A stretch of 64,000 bases of DNA from Serinus canaria (Eukaryota > Chordata > Aves > Passeriformes > Fringillidae), in the NCBI RefSeq assembly GCF_022539315.1, contig NC_066323.1:17783719-17847718 (forward strand), in the 5' to 3' direction. Both the position numbers and the translations under genes were made by a program. The notes under the pieces were generated by a model. That model was not told the DNA's origin. It saw nothing but the letters and a program-made list of their open reading frames with translations, and made no database searches. Each line of letters starts with the position of its first letter. Positions within the stretch are counted from its first letter, which is position 1. This document shows, in pieces, positions 38,624 to 50,390 of this stretch.

Positions 38624-41600
38624 GAGCCTTTCCCTCCAGTGATTAAATGTTGCCAGCCTCCCCATGGGTTTCTGTGTGTTTGTTTCCAGCCCTGATGATT
38701 TCAGGATTGTAAAGTGACAATTTAACTGTTCTTACAGGAAATGCATATTTCTCATACAAACAGGTTTGAAAACCTCGGGGAGCATATCCTGGAAGGAGAT
38801 CCATGGCTTTTACAGCACAATAAAGGGGTTCCTGTAATTGCACTAGCAGCTGTACACATCAACCGAGTCACCTGCTCCCTTTGTCTGCCAGAGATGGGTT
38901 CTGGCACTGGACAACACCACAGGTGATTTCCTTGCAGTGCTTCACAGGCACATAAGTGCTCCCATAAAATATTAAGGTCTTTGTCAAATAGTTTACTTCC
39001 CAAATAGTCTATTAGGTGTAGCAATGGAATGCAAATTCTTTTGCCAGTAACAACACTGAAAAGAGCATTGGCAAATCTGTAACCTGCATTTCCCCTTTAT
39101 TATTTCATCTTCTGTTGTCATTTCATCATTAGTAACTCTGGAAAGCCTTTACACTGTAGGAGAAGCACCTTTGTCTAATTCTCGCTCATTTTAGAATTTA
39201 ATGATAGGAGTAGAAAAACATAAAATTTTCAATTATTAGAATTATTAAAAAAGAGAAATATTAGAATATATTTTACTACCTTTTATGCTCAGTACACAGC
39301 AGAACATTGGTAGCACAAGCAAACAGCTCTCAGCTCAGCACAGTTTTTCTACGTGCAACAGAATAAAACTTAGTTTCTTATAGTAAAATAATTTTCTTTA
39401 TTCAAGGGCTGTGTCCTTTACTGCTGCCAAAGAAAATATCAAATAGATGAACTCTTTCTGCTCTCTTATCCCTGGGCAATAATTTGTGTTTCTTTCCTCT
39501 ACCTAGCTACTGGTTTCCAAATTCTAAACCCCTACTACAGCAAAGTGGAATTCAAACATGCATTACTACAAATAAAATAAAAATGTTTTGCTATAAATCT
39601 CTTTCGTCTGCCTTCAGCTTCAAAGGACTTGGAGTTGGACTGGTTTTACCCTCAGTTCCCAGAAGTAATTGAGATCTGTAAGTGCCCTTCAATTCCTATA
39701 ATGCATTTATATTAAAATTACACTAGATCTCAGGTTGCTCTGTGGAAATGTTTTAGAGCTGACATAACAAACATCAGCCAAGGCAGTAAGCACAATCCAT
39801 CCATTTCTGTTGCTCACTGCTGCATACAGCAAAAATGAGAAAAATATAAAAGTAAGATAAACCAGCATTTCGAAATTCTTTAATTTAAGCAAATTTTATG
39901 CTTCTATCTGCTATTATTATTGTAATTAAGTATTTGTCTGATCTAGACATTAAGGTTGAGTTTTTTCTTTTTTCTGAACCAACTCAGATTATTAGGAGGA
40001 GCTAATTTTCTATTCATAATTACCAAAGGAAAAAAATCCCAAAAAACCAAAGAACTCAAACATACCTTGCAAGATATTTTGGAAGGTTTCCCAATTAGTC
40101 AAGGATTTCCTCAAGATAAATATTCAGCCCTGTCAAAAAGGAGAACAAGTATAGGATTTGGATGTATGTAGGTATCACTTATAGAATGTGAATTTCTGAG
40201 TGTCTGCGCCAATATTATCTCAAAAGCCTGCTGAGATTTCTGGGGGAAAAACATATTTGCATTTTAATTTCTTTATTGGTTTCCTTTCTTTATTTCAACA
40301 TGAATTATAAATAACAATTAAGAATTACAGAACTCCTATTTTTATGGAAGACTCAGTCTCTAATAAAAACCAGAGTCACTCTAGATGCTCACTGGGAAAG
40401 CACCCTATTTATCTCAGCAAACTATAGTGGAAATGATCATAGGAAAAGGTAATTATTATTTTTACTTTCTTGGAATTATAAACAGGGATGTGTAATTTCC
40501 TACAAAATAAAAATCTTGTAAGGATTTTTATTAGTAAAAAAAAAACCCAATATGTAAGCATGGGTGTGAAATAAGGTGTTCAACATTTACATTCTTACCT
40601 CCAGAATGGATTTCTGAGTAGAATATTTTTCAGAGTTAAGCCTGATATCATTGATATCTGGTGTAAGTCCTAGAGCTGTAGGCTACCATGCCTCTTACAG
40701 AATGAAAATTATTGTTATCTGTATGTACTGGGAAGAATTAAGAGTCTCAATTTACTTCAGGCACTGCTTGCCAGACTTCCAGCATCCAGAGTGTAATATT
40801 TTTTGGTGACACATTTTCAGCTTGTGGGTTTGAAGAAACACATACCTCAGGCAAACAGGCACATGAAGAAGAGCACACCTTTCCATCTCATTAGAGAGCT
40901 GTATTTCTGAACCCAAACACATCTTCCTTCTGTCATGCCTCTTCTTAGGATAAATATTCCAGTCATAGTGAGACAAACAGTTCCTAAATGTGATTTTATT
41001 CAAATCAAAGACGGTCCACATTGAAGTTCCAGCTACAAACAGCACTTTTTTATGAGAATGTTAATTCTTCAAGAGCCACCTGAGATATGAATGTGATGAA
41101 CAAATGACAGGAGAAGTTTTTTTCTTAGTATATAAACACAATAATTAAGATTTAACTATGTCTAATTTTCTTCCAAGCATTTCCAGCTGTTTTACTGAAA
41201 GAAGCAAATGAAGATGTAAACATGAAGATTTCTTCTGCACTCTTGTCAGGACTTGGCATTTCTATTTTGCTCCTTACCATTTATGAACAAAATTACATTT
41301 GTGAAAAGTAATGAATTAATTTAACACTCAACATCCATGTTCTCAAGACTGAATTCTCTCAGGCACCCTCCCACCACCACATTGACTGACACTGTGTGCA
41401 ACAGCACTGAGCAGCCAGTTGGGCTCTTTAATTAGGCACTAAATATCCCTGCATCTGCTTGTGTCAGGATTAGAGGGCTGAGGCTGAGCATTCACCCCAT
41501 CATGTCACACACACAGCTTGATTTATGGGCCACACTGCTCAGCTGTCACTGAGCTGGACCTGCTCACAGCCCAGCTGGATGAACCAATTCCATGTCAACA

Positions 41601-43128
41601 TCACCAAGCAAATCCATCCTCACTGGTTTGTGCACAGCAATGACTCTCAGTTAATATAAGATCTATTTCTTATTATTTCCTAGGAATGCACATTGCTAAT
41701 TAGCTCAGCTCATGCTTGCTGCACTACTTTACCAAAAGGCCCTTGGTCCTCTGAACTGCATCTGTCCCTCATGCTGAGCACTGCTTTACTCTTGATTTAT
41801 ATTCACATGATTACTGTTATGATTTGATACACACATATATAAAGCATAAATGTTTTACAGCATAAACAGCACCATTACATGCTATATTTATTACATGAGA
41901 CACTCCATAATTGATTGCTAACTGCTACATAGTTAAATTTTCCTTTCCCTGAACAGAATCATGACGTTCAAATATAGATTTAAAAATAGACTGCTGCCAA
42001 TGGCTTTAAATAAATACTGTACAGCACAAAATACTCCTTGCAGGCATCAGCTGCAGTTTACTTTTGTTTAAGGCTGTTTAAGCTTGTTTGTTAAAAATAT
42101 GAGCAGTTTTAAAGGAATTAATCAATTTCCCATACCAACCATGACAATGTTAAGCTTAAAACATTTTAAAAGGATTTTACAAGGAAGTTTTATCATTAAA
42201 CAGTAAATTTTGGCTGTTATTGTGATAATCTGAATATCAGACCATGCACACAAACACATCAGCTCACAATATTCATACATTTAATTTCAATAATCATCCT
42301 CTAAATTCTGTACTCTTTTCAAAACAAACAATTGTGAAAACACGAAGAATTTAATTCAATCCCAAATTGCAATTTTGCCATCACAAGGTATTTCTAGACA
42401 CAAACACAGAAAAGGCTACTTGTGCCTTAATTATTATTAGCATACAGGAAGATCTCACCTGCTGCTTGTAGGTAGGAACCTGTCATAATTTGTACAATTG
42501 CTAAGGTGTACACAATAAGGGAATTTCCAAATGATTCAAGCACTTCCTTCCTAAATTCTCTACTGTATATTCTGTAAATCCCACACTACTGCTTATTAAG
42601 GAATGCTGTGGCATTGCCAGAGGCGGTAGCTGTAATGAAGAATTGTTTATGTACTGGAGGAAATTAATGTAAAGTTTCCTAAGAGAATACTCATCCCTGG
42701 ACTTGTTTAGCTTGTTGTAATGATTCTAAAGGGTATTGGAACAAAGAAAGGAAAGCATTTGTTTAATTTTGTTTTGATATTCTATAACAAAAAAGGGGGA
42801 GGGATGAGAGTTACATTAATTACTTGAGATATTTGGTATATGAAATTTATTTTCTGAACTGCTGTGCACTTTCTAAAGTTAATTGTGCCATAAATCAAAC
42901 CTGCATTATACATTTAAAATGTCTAAATATGCTCTGAGTGCAGACTCTAAAGGAAGTTTTTCAAAATCCATATGCTGAGCCAGATCTATGAATTGATCCC
43001 ATTACTCTAAAGATTAGAGTTTAGTTAAAGGAATGCTTTTTAGTTTGCCTGCTAGACATTGTCAGACAAACTAAATATTATGTGCATTATACAGATCCCA
43101 ATTAATGCTTCCCAGATATAAAGCAGGA
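38624..43128. other. Long non-coding stretch, AT-rich
   Basis: Mostly AT-rich unique sequence. Near 41695-41704 is the palindrome GCTAATTAGC within a homeodomain-like setting. If 43129-43222 is a terminal exon on the minus strand, its 3' UTR would run leftward from 43128, and an AATAAA poly(A) signal lies at 42851-42846 (-), about 280 bp past the stop. The open frame at 40752-41045 (-) matches nothing I recognise. Confidence 0.45.
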
Positions 43129-43222
43129 TTAGTTTTCAATTGACTGTGCAGATTTTGCATCATCACTGGAGTCCTCTTGGTGGTTGTACAGATGCCTCAC
43201 TAGAATGCATCCAGTCATTACC
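43129..43222 (-). CDS. Candidate 3'-terminal coding exon, product unknown
   Basis: On the minus strand a very strong acceptor (a pyrimidine-rich stretch of about 35 bases, ending CCCCCCATTTTCACAG, AG at 43224-43223) is followed by 94 bp open in one frame to a TAA at 43131-43129. The start phase is 2. The peptide of about 30 residues begins VMTGCILVRHLYN and ends HQEDSSDDAKSAQSIEN, an acidic, serine-rich tail of the kind often found at protein C-termini. An AATAAA poly(A) signal lies about 280 bp downstream on the same strand. A second frame from the same acceptor is open for only 19 codons. I recognise no homolog and see no matching upstream exon, so this is a hypothesis with good splice support but no family support. 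Confidence 0.22.
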
Positions 43223-43662
43223 CTGTGAAAATGGGGGGAAGTGCAGGGAGAGAAAGCAGCAACAAGTGGTGATTTGGAATCAAATGATGATTTGAACACC
43301 CAAAGCTCACTTGTGGAATTAGCCTGATCATGCAGCATGGGGATTTCTAGCTGGACATCCCCACCATTCTGAACTATTTCAAAATAACTTTCCCTCTTGA
43401 GAAGCAGAGATTCAGACATCAATATTAATTTCTCTCACAGACAAAACTCAGTCCTTGTTTCCTGATGTTCCCCTTTGAAAGTAGAGGGAATATCCTGTTT
43501 GAGAGACCCACACCAATCAATGTCCTAATTAGTCAGGATTCTTTCATCCAAAATGATTTTTTACTTTAGAAATGTCATTTCTTTAAAAATCAAAGCTTCT
43601 CTGCAGAAGTGCATTGCTTTCAAATAATTAAGGTCTGGCACAAATTAACTCAGGCCTGTGAT
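43223..43662. other. Non-coding stretch upstream of the candidate terminal exon
   Basis: The minus-strand open frame continues past the acceptor to 43422, but the strong acceptor at 43224-43223 makes splicing there more likely than one long exon. Nothing else recognised. Confidence 0.4.
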
Positions 43663-43775
43663 TAGCTGGGGGCCTAATGATTAAGGCACTTCCTGAGGAT
43701 GTGGAAGATCCTGGTTCAAACCCAGCCTGCCTGATTCAGACCAGGAATTCAAACCCCACAATCTCTCACGTCCCC
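43663..43775 (+). mobile_element. tRNA-like, partly palindromic old interspersed element
   Basis: A tRNA-like A box (GGCCTAATGATTAAGGC around 43671-43687) is followed about 43 bp later by a clear B box (GGTTCAAACCC, 43713-43723), the tRNA spacing. From about 43731 the sequence turns into an imperfect reverse complement of the preceding part (for example TTCAAACCCC near 43748-43757 and CTCTCACGTCC near 43763-43773), giving a loose palindrome centred near 43737. This suggests an old SINE-like or palindromic non-autonomous element, not a functional tRNA gene: the acceptor and anticodon stems do not pair well. I cannot name the family with certainty. Confidence 0.55.
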
Positions 43776-45604
43776 AGCAAATGCTTCACTTGCTTTGGCA
43801 AGTCAGTCCCTCCTTTATCAAAGGACATCTCTTTACACAGACAGAACAATAACAGCAGCAAATGCTTTGGGAGATTCATCCCCAGCTTGTTCTAAGTGCC
43901 CTGACTGGGGCATCCATGCAGCACATGGATATACAAGGCTGAGCCAGCATCCAGATGCCCAGTTAGGGGACTCCAGTGCCATTTCAAACACCTCAGTGAG
44001 AGCCATCTCTTGTGCAGGTATGACAGAGAGAACTGCTGGCCTGGAAGATGACCTGTGCCCAAATGAGAGTTTAAGGCATTTCCAATGGCTGTGCTCAGTC
44101 AGGTAAATCCCTCTGTAAATGGCCAAGCCAAAACTTGAATGTGCATTGCCAAAGTCCTCTGTGAATAAATTGAGTTGGCTGATTACCAGCTGCTCTGAAC
44201 AAGCCTTCTCTCAAAATCTTAGTAAGTCTCAGGTAAATTTTAGATAGATTTTTCTTTAAACTCCAGTAATTTTCTGCCATACAAGAATTGTCAGTCTGTA
44301 AAGTTCAGTCTGAGATAAGTGCTCAGGGTGTCTCCCAGTGTGCCTTTGTATAGACAAGAAGTGAAGTCAAAAGCAACACCCTGTTTTTCAGCATAAGCTA
44401 CTAAATGATGTCAAGACAGTTCTAAGGCAGAAATCAATCCTATACCCTGTGGGTGTGTAAGTCTTGCAGTCTACCCAAAACTGAAACACATCTGGTTTAC
44501 CAAGCCAGGCTGCATGTGTGCACTAATAATAACTGTGTTTCACTGTCTGACTGGCACCTACACTGTTTTCTCCAGGAGAAAATTACCTCAGTGTGTCCTT
44601 GAGGACAAAACTGCTGCAAGCTCACTATGGGAATCCTATGGTATAGTTTACTACCATTTGTGTCATTCTATTTAATTTGCTATTTCTTCCTTACACCATG
44701 TGGGTAATAATCACAGCAAATTGATTCCCATGAGCTCCTTGGACAATTAAAGCTATTTGGTTATTGCCACCTGCCTGCTGTTTCCATTAATGCAATTTTC
44801 AGGACTTTTTTTTTCCTTCCTGCTTCTCACCCCAGTAAATTCTTTGCCCAGTCTTGACACATTGCTGTGCTGCAATTAGAGTTAAAATGCTGTGGAAGAC
44901 ATCTGTCCCTGAATCCAATCAGTCACACTTCCAAATATTGCTTTGTCATAGGCAAATTTAATTTTGGGAATTTATAAAATTTAGCTTCTTTTTTTTTAAA
45001 TTCACAGTCTAAGGGAAACATACATCTACTGATATACTATTTTTTAATCAGAGTCTGGGTAGCTTGGCTATTATTTCTGTAACTATTTGTGGTTACAATA
45101 TATTTGTGATATTTACTAAATTGCCTTTTATGTTCTATCTTCTCTGTTAAATACATGTGTGAGAGAGGAAAATATGTGCTGTATTCATCTTTGTGTGTGT
45201 GTTTTTCCTGTTTGTCACGTCTTTAACCTTTTCTTTCTTGGAATGTTTTGGCTTTGCTCCTCTGTTGCTCTAGTTCACTATCAGCCTTTTCAGATCTGCA
45301 TTCTCAAGTAAGCACTATGCCTTGTGTTGTGATCTCTCTCTCTCTTTCCAAGATCAAACTGGCCACTGACTTTTGTGGAGAAAAAAGGCAAAAAGCAGGA
45401 TAAGGTCATGGATCATAGAAGTAAAGATGAAAAAGTGAAAGAGTGAAATGAAAGGTCTCAGTCCCAGTTCTGTTAAGGAAAATTGAAGTTGTGCTTTATA
45501 CAGCAGCTAGAACAAAAGGCAATCTGAAACTGATTTCAGCTTTTAAAATGCAGTCCAATAGAACTAGATTTCCTTGTTAATCTCCCTTAACTGCTACAGT
45601 CAGA
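43776..45604. other. Non-coding stretch with possible regulatory-looking AT cores
   Basis: Unique sequence. An open segment at 44021-44105 (+) has an acceptor-like CTTGTGCAG and a CAG|GTAAAT donor, but the signals are mediocre. About 44690-44790 has clustered ATTA/CAATTA cores. A (TC)n tract lies near 45332-45346. Confidence 0.45.
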
Positions 45605-45700
45605 TCACAGAATATTCTGAGTTGGAAGGCACACACAGGGATTATCAAGTCTAACTCCTGAGTGAATAGCCTGATGCATTTGCTGCTGATAGCCAGGGTT
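45605..45700 (-). mobile_element. CR1 LINE, short 3' fragment
   Basis: On the plus strand it begins TCACAGAATATTCTGAGTTGG, continues with an 'aaggcacacacagggattatcaagt' line and 'ctaactcctgagtgaatagcc'. This is a recognisable CR1 subfamily 3' end in reverse complement. It is truncated to about 100 bp. Confidence 0.75.
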
Positions 45701-45705
45701 CTTCA

Positions 45706-46848
45706 CACCAAATCACCCAGGCTAAAAGGTTGCAGTGGGATATACACATTGCAAGAGTCATCCTTGTCATTCTGATCATCACAAAAGCTTATCAACTCAC
45801 AGACAAGTCCTGATGGACTCACTAACTTCTCACTGAACAAATATGAGCTTATAGTGTTCTTCACTTTGCAGGTGGCAATGAGAAAAACAAAAGCTGTGAA
45901 AAAGAGCCTCGATTTTACTCATTGCTACTCCTCTTTTTTCAGTCAGTCAGGTTTGTACATGAAGATATTTAGACACACAACCTAAGCACAAATGTGCATC
46001 CAAGTTAGCAACTTGCAAACTGAATGTGCACATAGGAAACAAATTGGATCAGCAACAGAGAGAACAGACATCAAGTCAATTCCAGCTTTGTCCCCCAACA
46101 AACATGGCAGAAACGTGGTGAGCGAAAGAAGCATCAGAAATCATCACCAAAAGCCCTGATTTAGGAACCCAGTTTGTAAAAATTTCCTTTGATAATCTAT
46201 CTAATGTTCCACTAGATCTGAAACACCAGGGTAGAATTTCCAGTCTTTGCAGATCATTTAGAAGCTCAAGGGATTGTTAAACTAGCTGTTTAAAATGACA
46301 TTTTCATTGTACAAATATTTGTCTATTAAATAGGCTGTATGGCACAGGACCTGATCAGCCTTGGCAGCATTACAGGTTCTTCAGACACTGCAAACCCCAC
46401 TGTTTCCTCATAAAGCTGTCAAGCCTTGCTTTAATGAAACATATATAAACTCAATGATGTTAGCCATGGCTTGGCAAGTTAATTCATTTTGGTTTTTTCC
46501 TGTTGAGTTTCTCCTATTAGGACTTTTATCAATTTATCATTTTAGGAGCACCACAGCTCTTGCTGGTACTGGAATACAAAATTGATGTGTAAGTTTAATT
46601 GTCTAACAGCCAAAATATTTACCTCTTGATTGACCACTATTATATTGATTTACAGACAATGAAAAATTAGAAAGCTTCATTAAGAAACGTCTCCAAATTG
46701 ACCCTAAACCTCTTTTTGAGACTTCTTACTGTCCCATGAATTGTTCCATGCTCTGTGCTACTTCATTTATAATTACAGCCAAGGGATTTCAGTTCACATG
46801 CACTTCACAGTGTCAGGGCCTGATTGATCCAGAAGATAAGAAGGCATT
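45706..46848. other. Non-coding stretch between two CR1 fragments
   Basis: Unique AT-rich sequence. The open frame at 46361-46585 (+) has a hydrophobic middle but no start, splice or homology support. Confidence 0.5.
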
Positions 46849-47145
46849 TCACAGAATGGTTTTAGTTGGAAAAGACCTCTGAGCTCACTGAGTTCAACCA
46901 TTCCCCCAGCCCTGCTGAGTCCAGCTCTAAATCACATCCCCAAGTGCCACATCCACACATCTTTTAGACCCCTCCAGGAAAGGCAGCTTGACTACAGCCC
47001 TGGGCAGCTTGTTCCAGTGCCTGACAACCCTTCCAGTGAAGAAGTTTTCCCCAATCTCCAAAGTAAACCTCCCCTGGCACAGCTTGAGTCCTATCTCTTG
47101 TCACCTGGGAGGAGACCATTCCACACTGCTCTGTACCTGCTCGTA
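46849..47145 (-). mobile_element. CR1 LINE, 3' fragment, best preserved in the window
   Basis: On the plus strand it reads ACAGAATGGTTTTAGTTGG, then 'aaaagacctctgagctcactgagttcaacc', 'cacatccacacatcttttagacccctccagg', 'gggcagcttgttccagtgcctgacaaccc', 'aaacctcccctggcacagcttgag' and 'cctatctcttgtcacctggg'. This is the classic reverse complement of a bird CR1 3' end. It is 5'-truncated, as usual for CR1, so no reverse transcriptase is present. The right boundary is approximate (about 47110-47150). Confidence 0.93.
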
Positions 47146-47516
47146 TTTGCAGGAAACAGTGGAAAAATGAATTGAAGCAACCAAGTTTGTTCATTTGAAA
47201 AATATAAATACACCATGTTTTCAAGTATACAACAAAAACCTGAACATTTGTCCACTGAATTTACTATGAATGCATTAAATTTCCTTGAAGATTCTGAACA
47301 GACACATTTAAACACCTGAGGTAAACAACCAGTCTACTCCCAGAAGAATTTGTAAGAGAAGTGAAAAGCCAGAAACAACCCAATGCATTAATTCTGTCAA
47401 GTTATTTACCCAGTTCAATTTACAATTCTAGTTCAGTTTAATTATCTCCACAGAGAGTTTTGAACTAAAGAGAGAAATTTTTTGTCCATAAAGGAGTTTG
47501 CATGTAATCACACTGG

Positions 47517-47558
47517 ACTTTTTTTTCTTTTTCCTCCTTTATCTTTTTTTTTTTTCTG
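47517..47558. repeat. T/C-rich low-complexity tract
   Basis: About 42 bp almost purely T and C, ending in a T13 run. Simple low-complexity sequence. Confidence 0.9.
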
Positions 47559-47751
47559 TCAGCCCATAACAAATAACAACTACTCCACACAGAACAAAAA
47601 GAAGACAGAGAAAGGGAAACAAAATGGGGCAGCCTGTGTGCTCCAATGCTGCAGGTATCAGGGAAGAGGGCCATAACCAGCAGTGAGGTTCAGAGAGAAA
47701 GCTGCTAGAACTGATCTTATTTTTCTGCCAGAAGCATGACTGAGTGAAGGG

Positions 47752-47768
47752 AAAAAAAAAAAAAAAAA
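47752..47768. repeat. A17 homopolymer
   Basis: Seventeen A in a row. No retrocopy body recognised to the left. Confidence 0.95.
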
Positions 47769-50329
47769 TCAGAGTTAGCAATAAACCTTCCCTCATTTTC
47801 CATTACCCTTCAGGAGATTACTTTGATGGGAATTAGAAAGCCCCCTGCAGGAAACTCTTTAGTTCTTGTTAAGTCTTTGCACAGCATGTTTGTTGGAATG
47901 GAAAGCTTCTGTTTGATGCTGTTCATCACTGTTGCTGCTGATTTTCTGAAGTTAGGAGACATCAGTCTGTTTGCACCCCTTTTGAGAGCTGCCAACGTGA
48001 AGATTTCACATGAGTTCCAAGCTTCTGGCTGCTGTGTTACAGCACATCCCCTTAGGCAAGCCTTCATGCCAGGCTGAACCAGTTCCTCATATCAAATGCA
48101 CATTTAAGGATCTTCAGAAGGTGAAACTGCTCTTCCTCAAAGTGATAGCATGTGCTTGTGCTAACATTGGTCTAACTGCATTTCTAGATTGTGTTTGAAA
48201 ATCATCAAGGAAATCCTTGCCCCTTTTGCACCTGCTGTTATGACAACTATTACAGTGTCTGCACCCAAAGGGGAATTCTTGCCCTCCAACAGAGGCAGGA
48301 TAGGTTTGAGGATTGTTCTTTATTTGGGCTTTTTACTATTTCCAGGGTCTACAAAACACATGTCTGTGGGTACTCCTGTTACACAGAATAATAATTTGCT
48401 ACTATAATAGAGTGCTTCACTAAAAATTGAGATGCACTTCACATTCTCTTCTCCTCTTTTATTTAACAGTTCATCAAGGTTTTGTTCCCCTAAAATTTGC
48501 TGAGGTAAAAGCATAAACCAAGAATGCACCCTGCAATTCCCTCCCTTTTTCAGTAAATCACACTTTCTCCTGCTGGCAGCATAACTGTGTTTACCTTTTA
48601 GTTCTTCCCTCCAACCTTTCCTGTGTGGAGTCAACCGAGTTTTGTTCCCTGACCTCTTCTCCATTTGCTCTTTGGTTATAAGTGTGTTCAAACAAAATCA
48701 GTCTCTCTAAGACTGTCATTACAAAACCAACCTTTGCCTCTTTGCCACTTTTACTTCCTTTCACACTTCTGAAAATTACAGAGAGCTGATAAAGTCTGAA
48801 TCACTTTTATCACTTATCAGAGGTTAAAAAAAATGCACACTTAATAAGGCTTCACCACCTCCCTTGGTTTCCTATTTCTCTCCCTTTACCCAAGCTGCCT
48901 TTGTATTAAGTGAAAAACTGCTCTAAACCTGTCCTTTATGTCTACCACATCCTATTATGTCCACACACAAGGGCAAAACTTCAGTGAATCTGGATCTCTT
49001 CCCTTCCTGTCAGGGTCTGCTCTACTGTTGTTACCAAATTTGGTAGCTTATCATTGTACACAAAGGCACAGGAGTGATTTCCAGCTGGGAAAGGCTTAGC
49101 ACATCCCCTCCTGGCACAGGCAGAGGAAGGAAGGCTTTTCTTTAGCACAGCTTTCTGAAGGCTTTGCCTGCAAGGCCCCAGAGTCCTGGCTGCACGTGGA
49201 GTTAATTAGGGCTGTGACATCTGCACCATGTCCAGCCACTGTCCTGACAGAAACACGGGAGCAAAACCCTCTAAACATCCCCAGGGCCTTCAGCTCCCAT
49301 GCCAAGGAAAATCTGGCTCTCCTCGTGGCTGGTGGCAGATTTTCCTATCCCCTAACCTTTCCTGTGGATGAATTCATCCAACATACCCTGTTAACAGATC
49401 AGCTTTCATCTCTCTGCTCATCCCTGCTCACAGGCACAGCAATTTCTCTTTTAGCAGCTGTGAATTCAGCACCTCTTTGATCCACAGTCATCCTTAGCAC
49501 CTAAATGTTAAGTGGTATTAAGAGTTTGAGTCAAAAGCATCAGTCTTCAGTGGTTTTGTGAGCATGTCTCAGGTGTTCAATATTTTTCTGCAGAGGATTT
49601 TTAGGTCATGGTTTCCTCTTCCTACTGGTTCTGATCAACTGGAAAAAAAAAAATACAAACCAGGACATGATTTATTATGTAGGTGGAGATTACAGCAATT
49701 CACCAGATCTATTTATCCGATCAGTCCTTTCTGTGTATGCCTGGGAAATAAAAGCACTTGTGATCAAATAGGTATTACCACCATTATTTATATTAACACA
49801 AATAGAATGCTACACACAACACCACAGACCCCCCATGGACACATACTGATTTCACACACATTTTCCACACATTTCTATTGGCTCTGCTTGAGACCACATA
49901 TTAAAACCCACCAATCTTCCCACTAGACTGATGAAAGCCTCAGTAAAAACAGCTGCATTTCACATGTGGTTTAACTTAATGTCTCATCCTGAATGCTTAA
50001 GTCTAGCTGGTAATGCTACTTTTTAATATTCAGAGTCCTCTTTATCTTCACATTAGAAGCAAGGCATTCAGCCTTGAAAAGCACAGGAGAATACAATGAG
50101 GCTGGTAGCACTTCATTTCTGGAGTGTCCAAAATCACTTTTTTATTGCAAGGAACATGAAGAGAAATTCATGTTTGCTAACCTGTGAGCACACAAACCAG
50201 TTGCATAGGACTGTTAAACAATGTAAACAAACACCAATCTGTCCACACAGTATTGCCTTTCATAAAAATGAAGCATTACTAAAAGTAGGTAGCATTGCAT
50301 GGGGTTTTTTTCAGCTTGAGTCTAGTATT

Positions 50330-50333
<4 letters not shown>

Positions 50334-50388
<55 letters not shown>
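50334..50388. repeat. Long (AT)n microsatellite, about 27 units
   Basis: An uninterrupted AT dinucleotide run of about 55 bp. It is long and pure, so probably highly variable and able to extrude as a cruciform. The repeated Ile-Tyr in the open frame over it is an artefact. Confidence 0.97.

Positions 50389-50390
<2 letters not shown>

Larger units (their letters stand above)
47146..50333. other. Long non-coding stretch with simple tracts
   Basis: It contains a pyrimidine tract at about 47517-47558 and an A17 run at 47752-47768. The open frames at 48320-48691 (-) and 49558-49926 (+) exceed 120 codons but match nothing I recognise and have no splice or promoter context. No named repeat seen. 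Confidence 0.5.

Noticed and set aside
43663..43735. Functional tRNA gene
   Set aside because: A and B boxes are present, but the acceptor and anticodon stems do not pair, and the mirrored downstream half fits a repeat element better.
44021..44105. Plus-strand 85-bp exon between CTTGTGCAG and CAG|GTAAAT
   Set aside because: The frame is open and the codons are passable, but both splice sites are mediocre and the phases fit no neighbour.
48320..48691. 123-codon minus-strand open frame
   Set aside because: No motif, no splice support, and opposite-strand frames over the same stretch are open too.
49558..49926. 122-codon plus-strand open frame
   Set aside because: Composition is unlike a folded protein and nothing is recognisable. 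It is probably chance.
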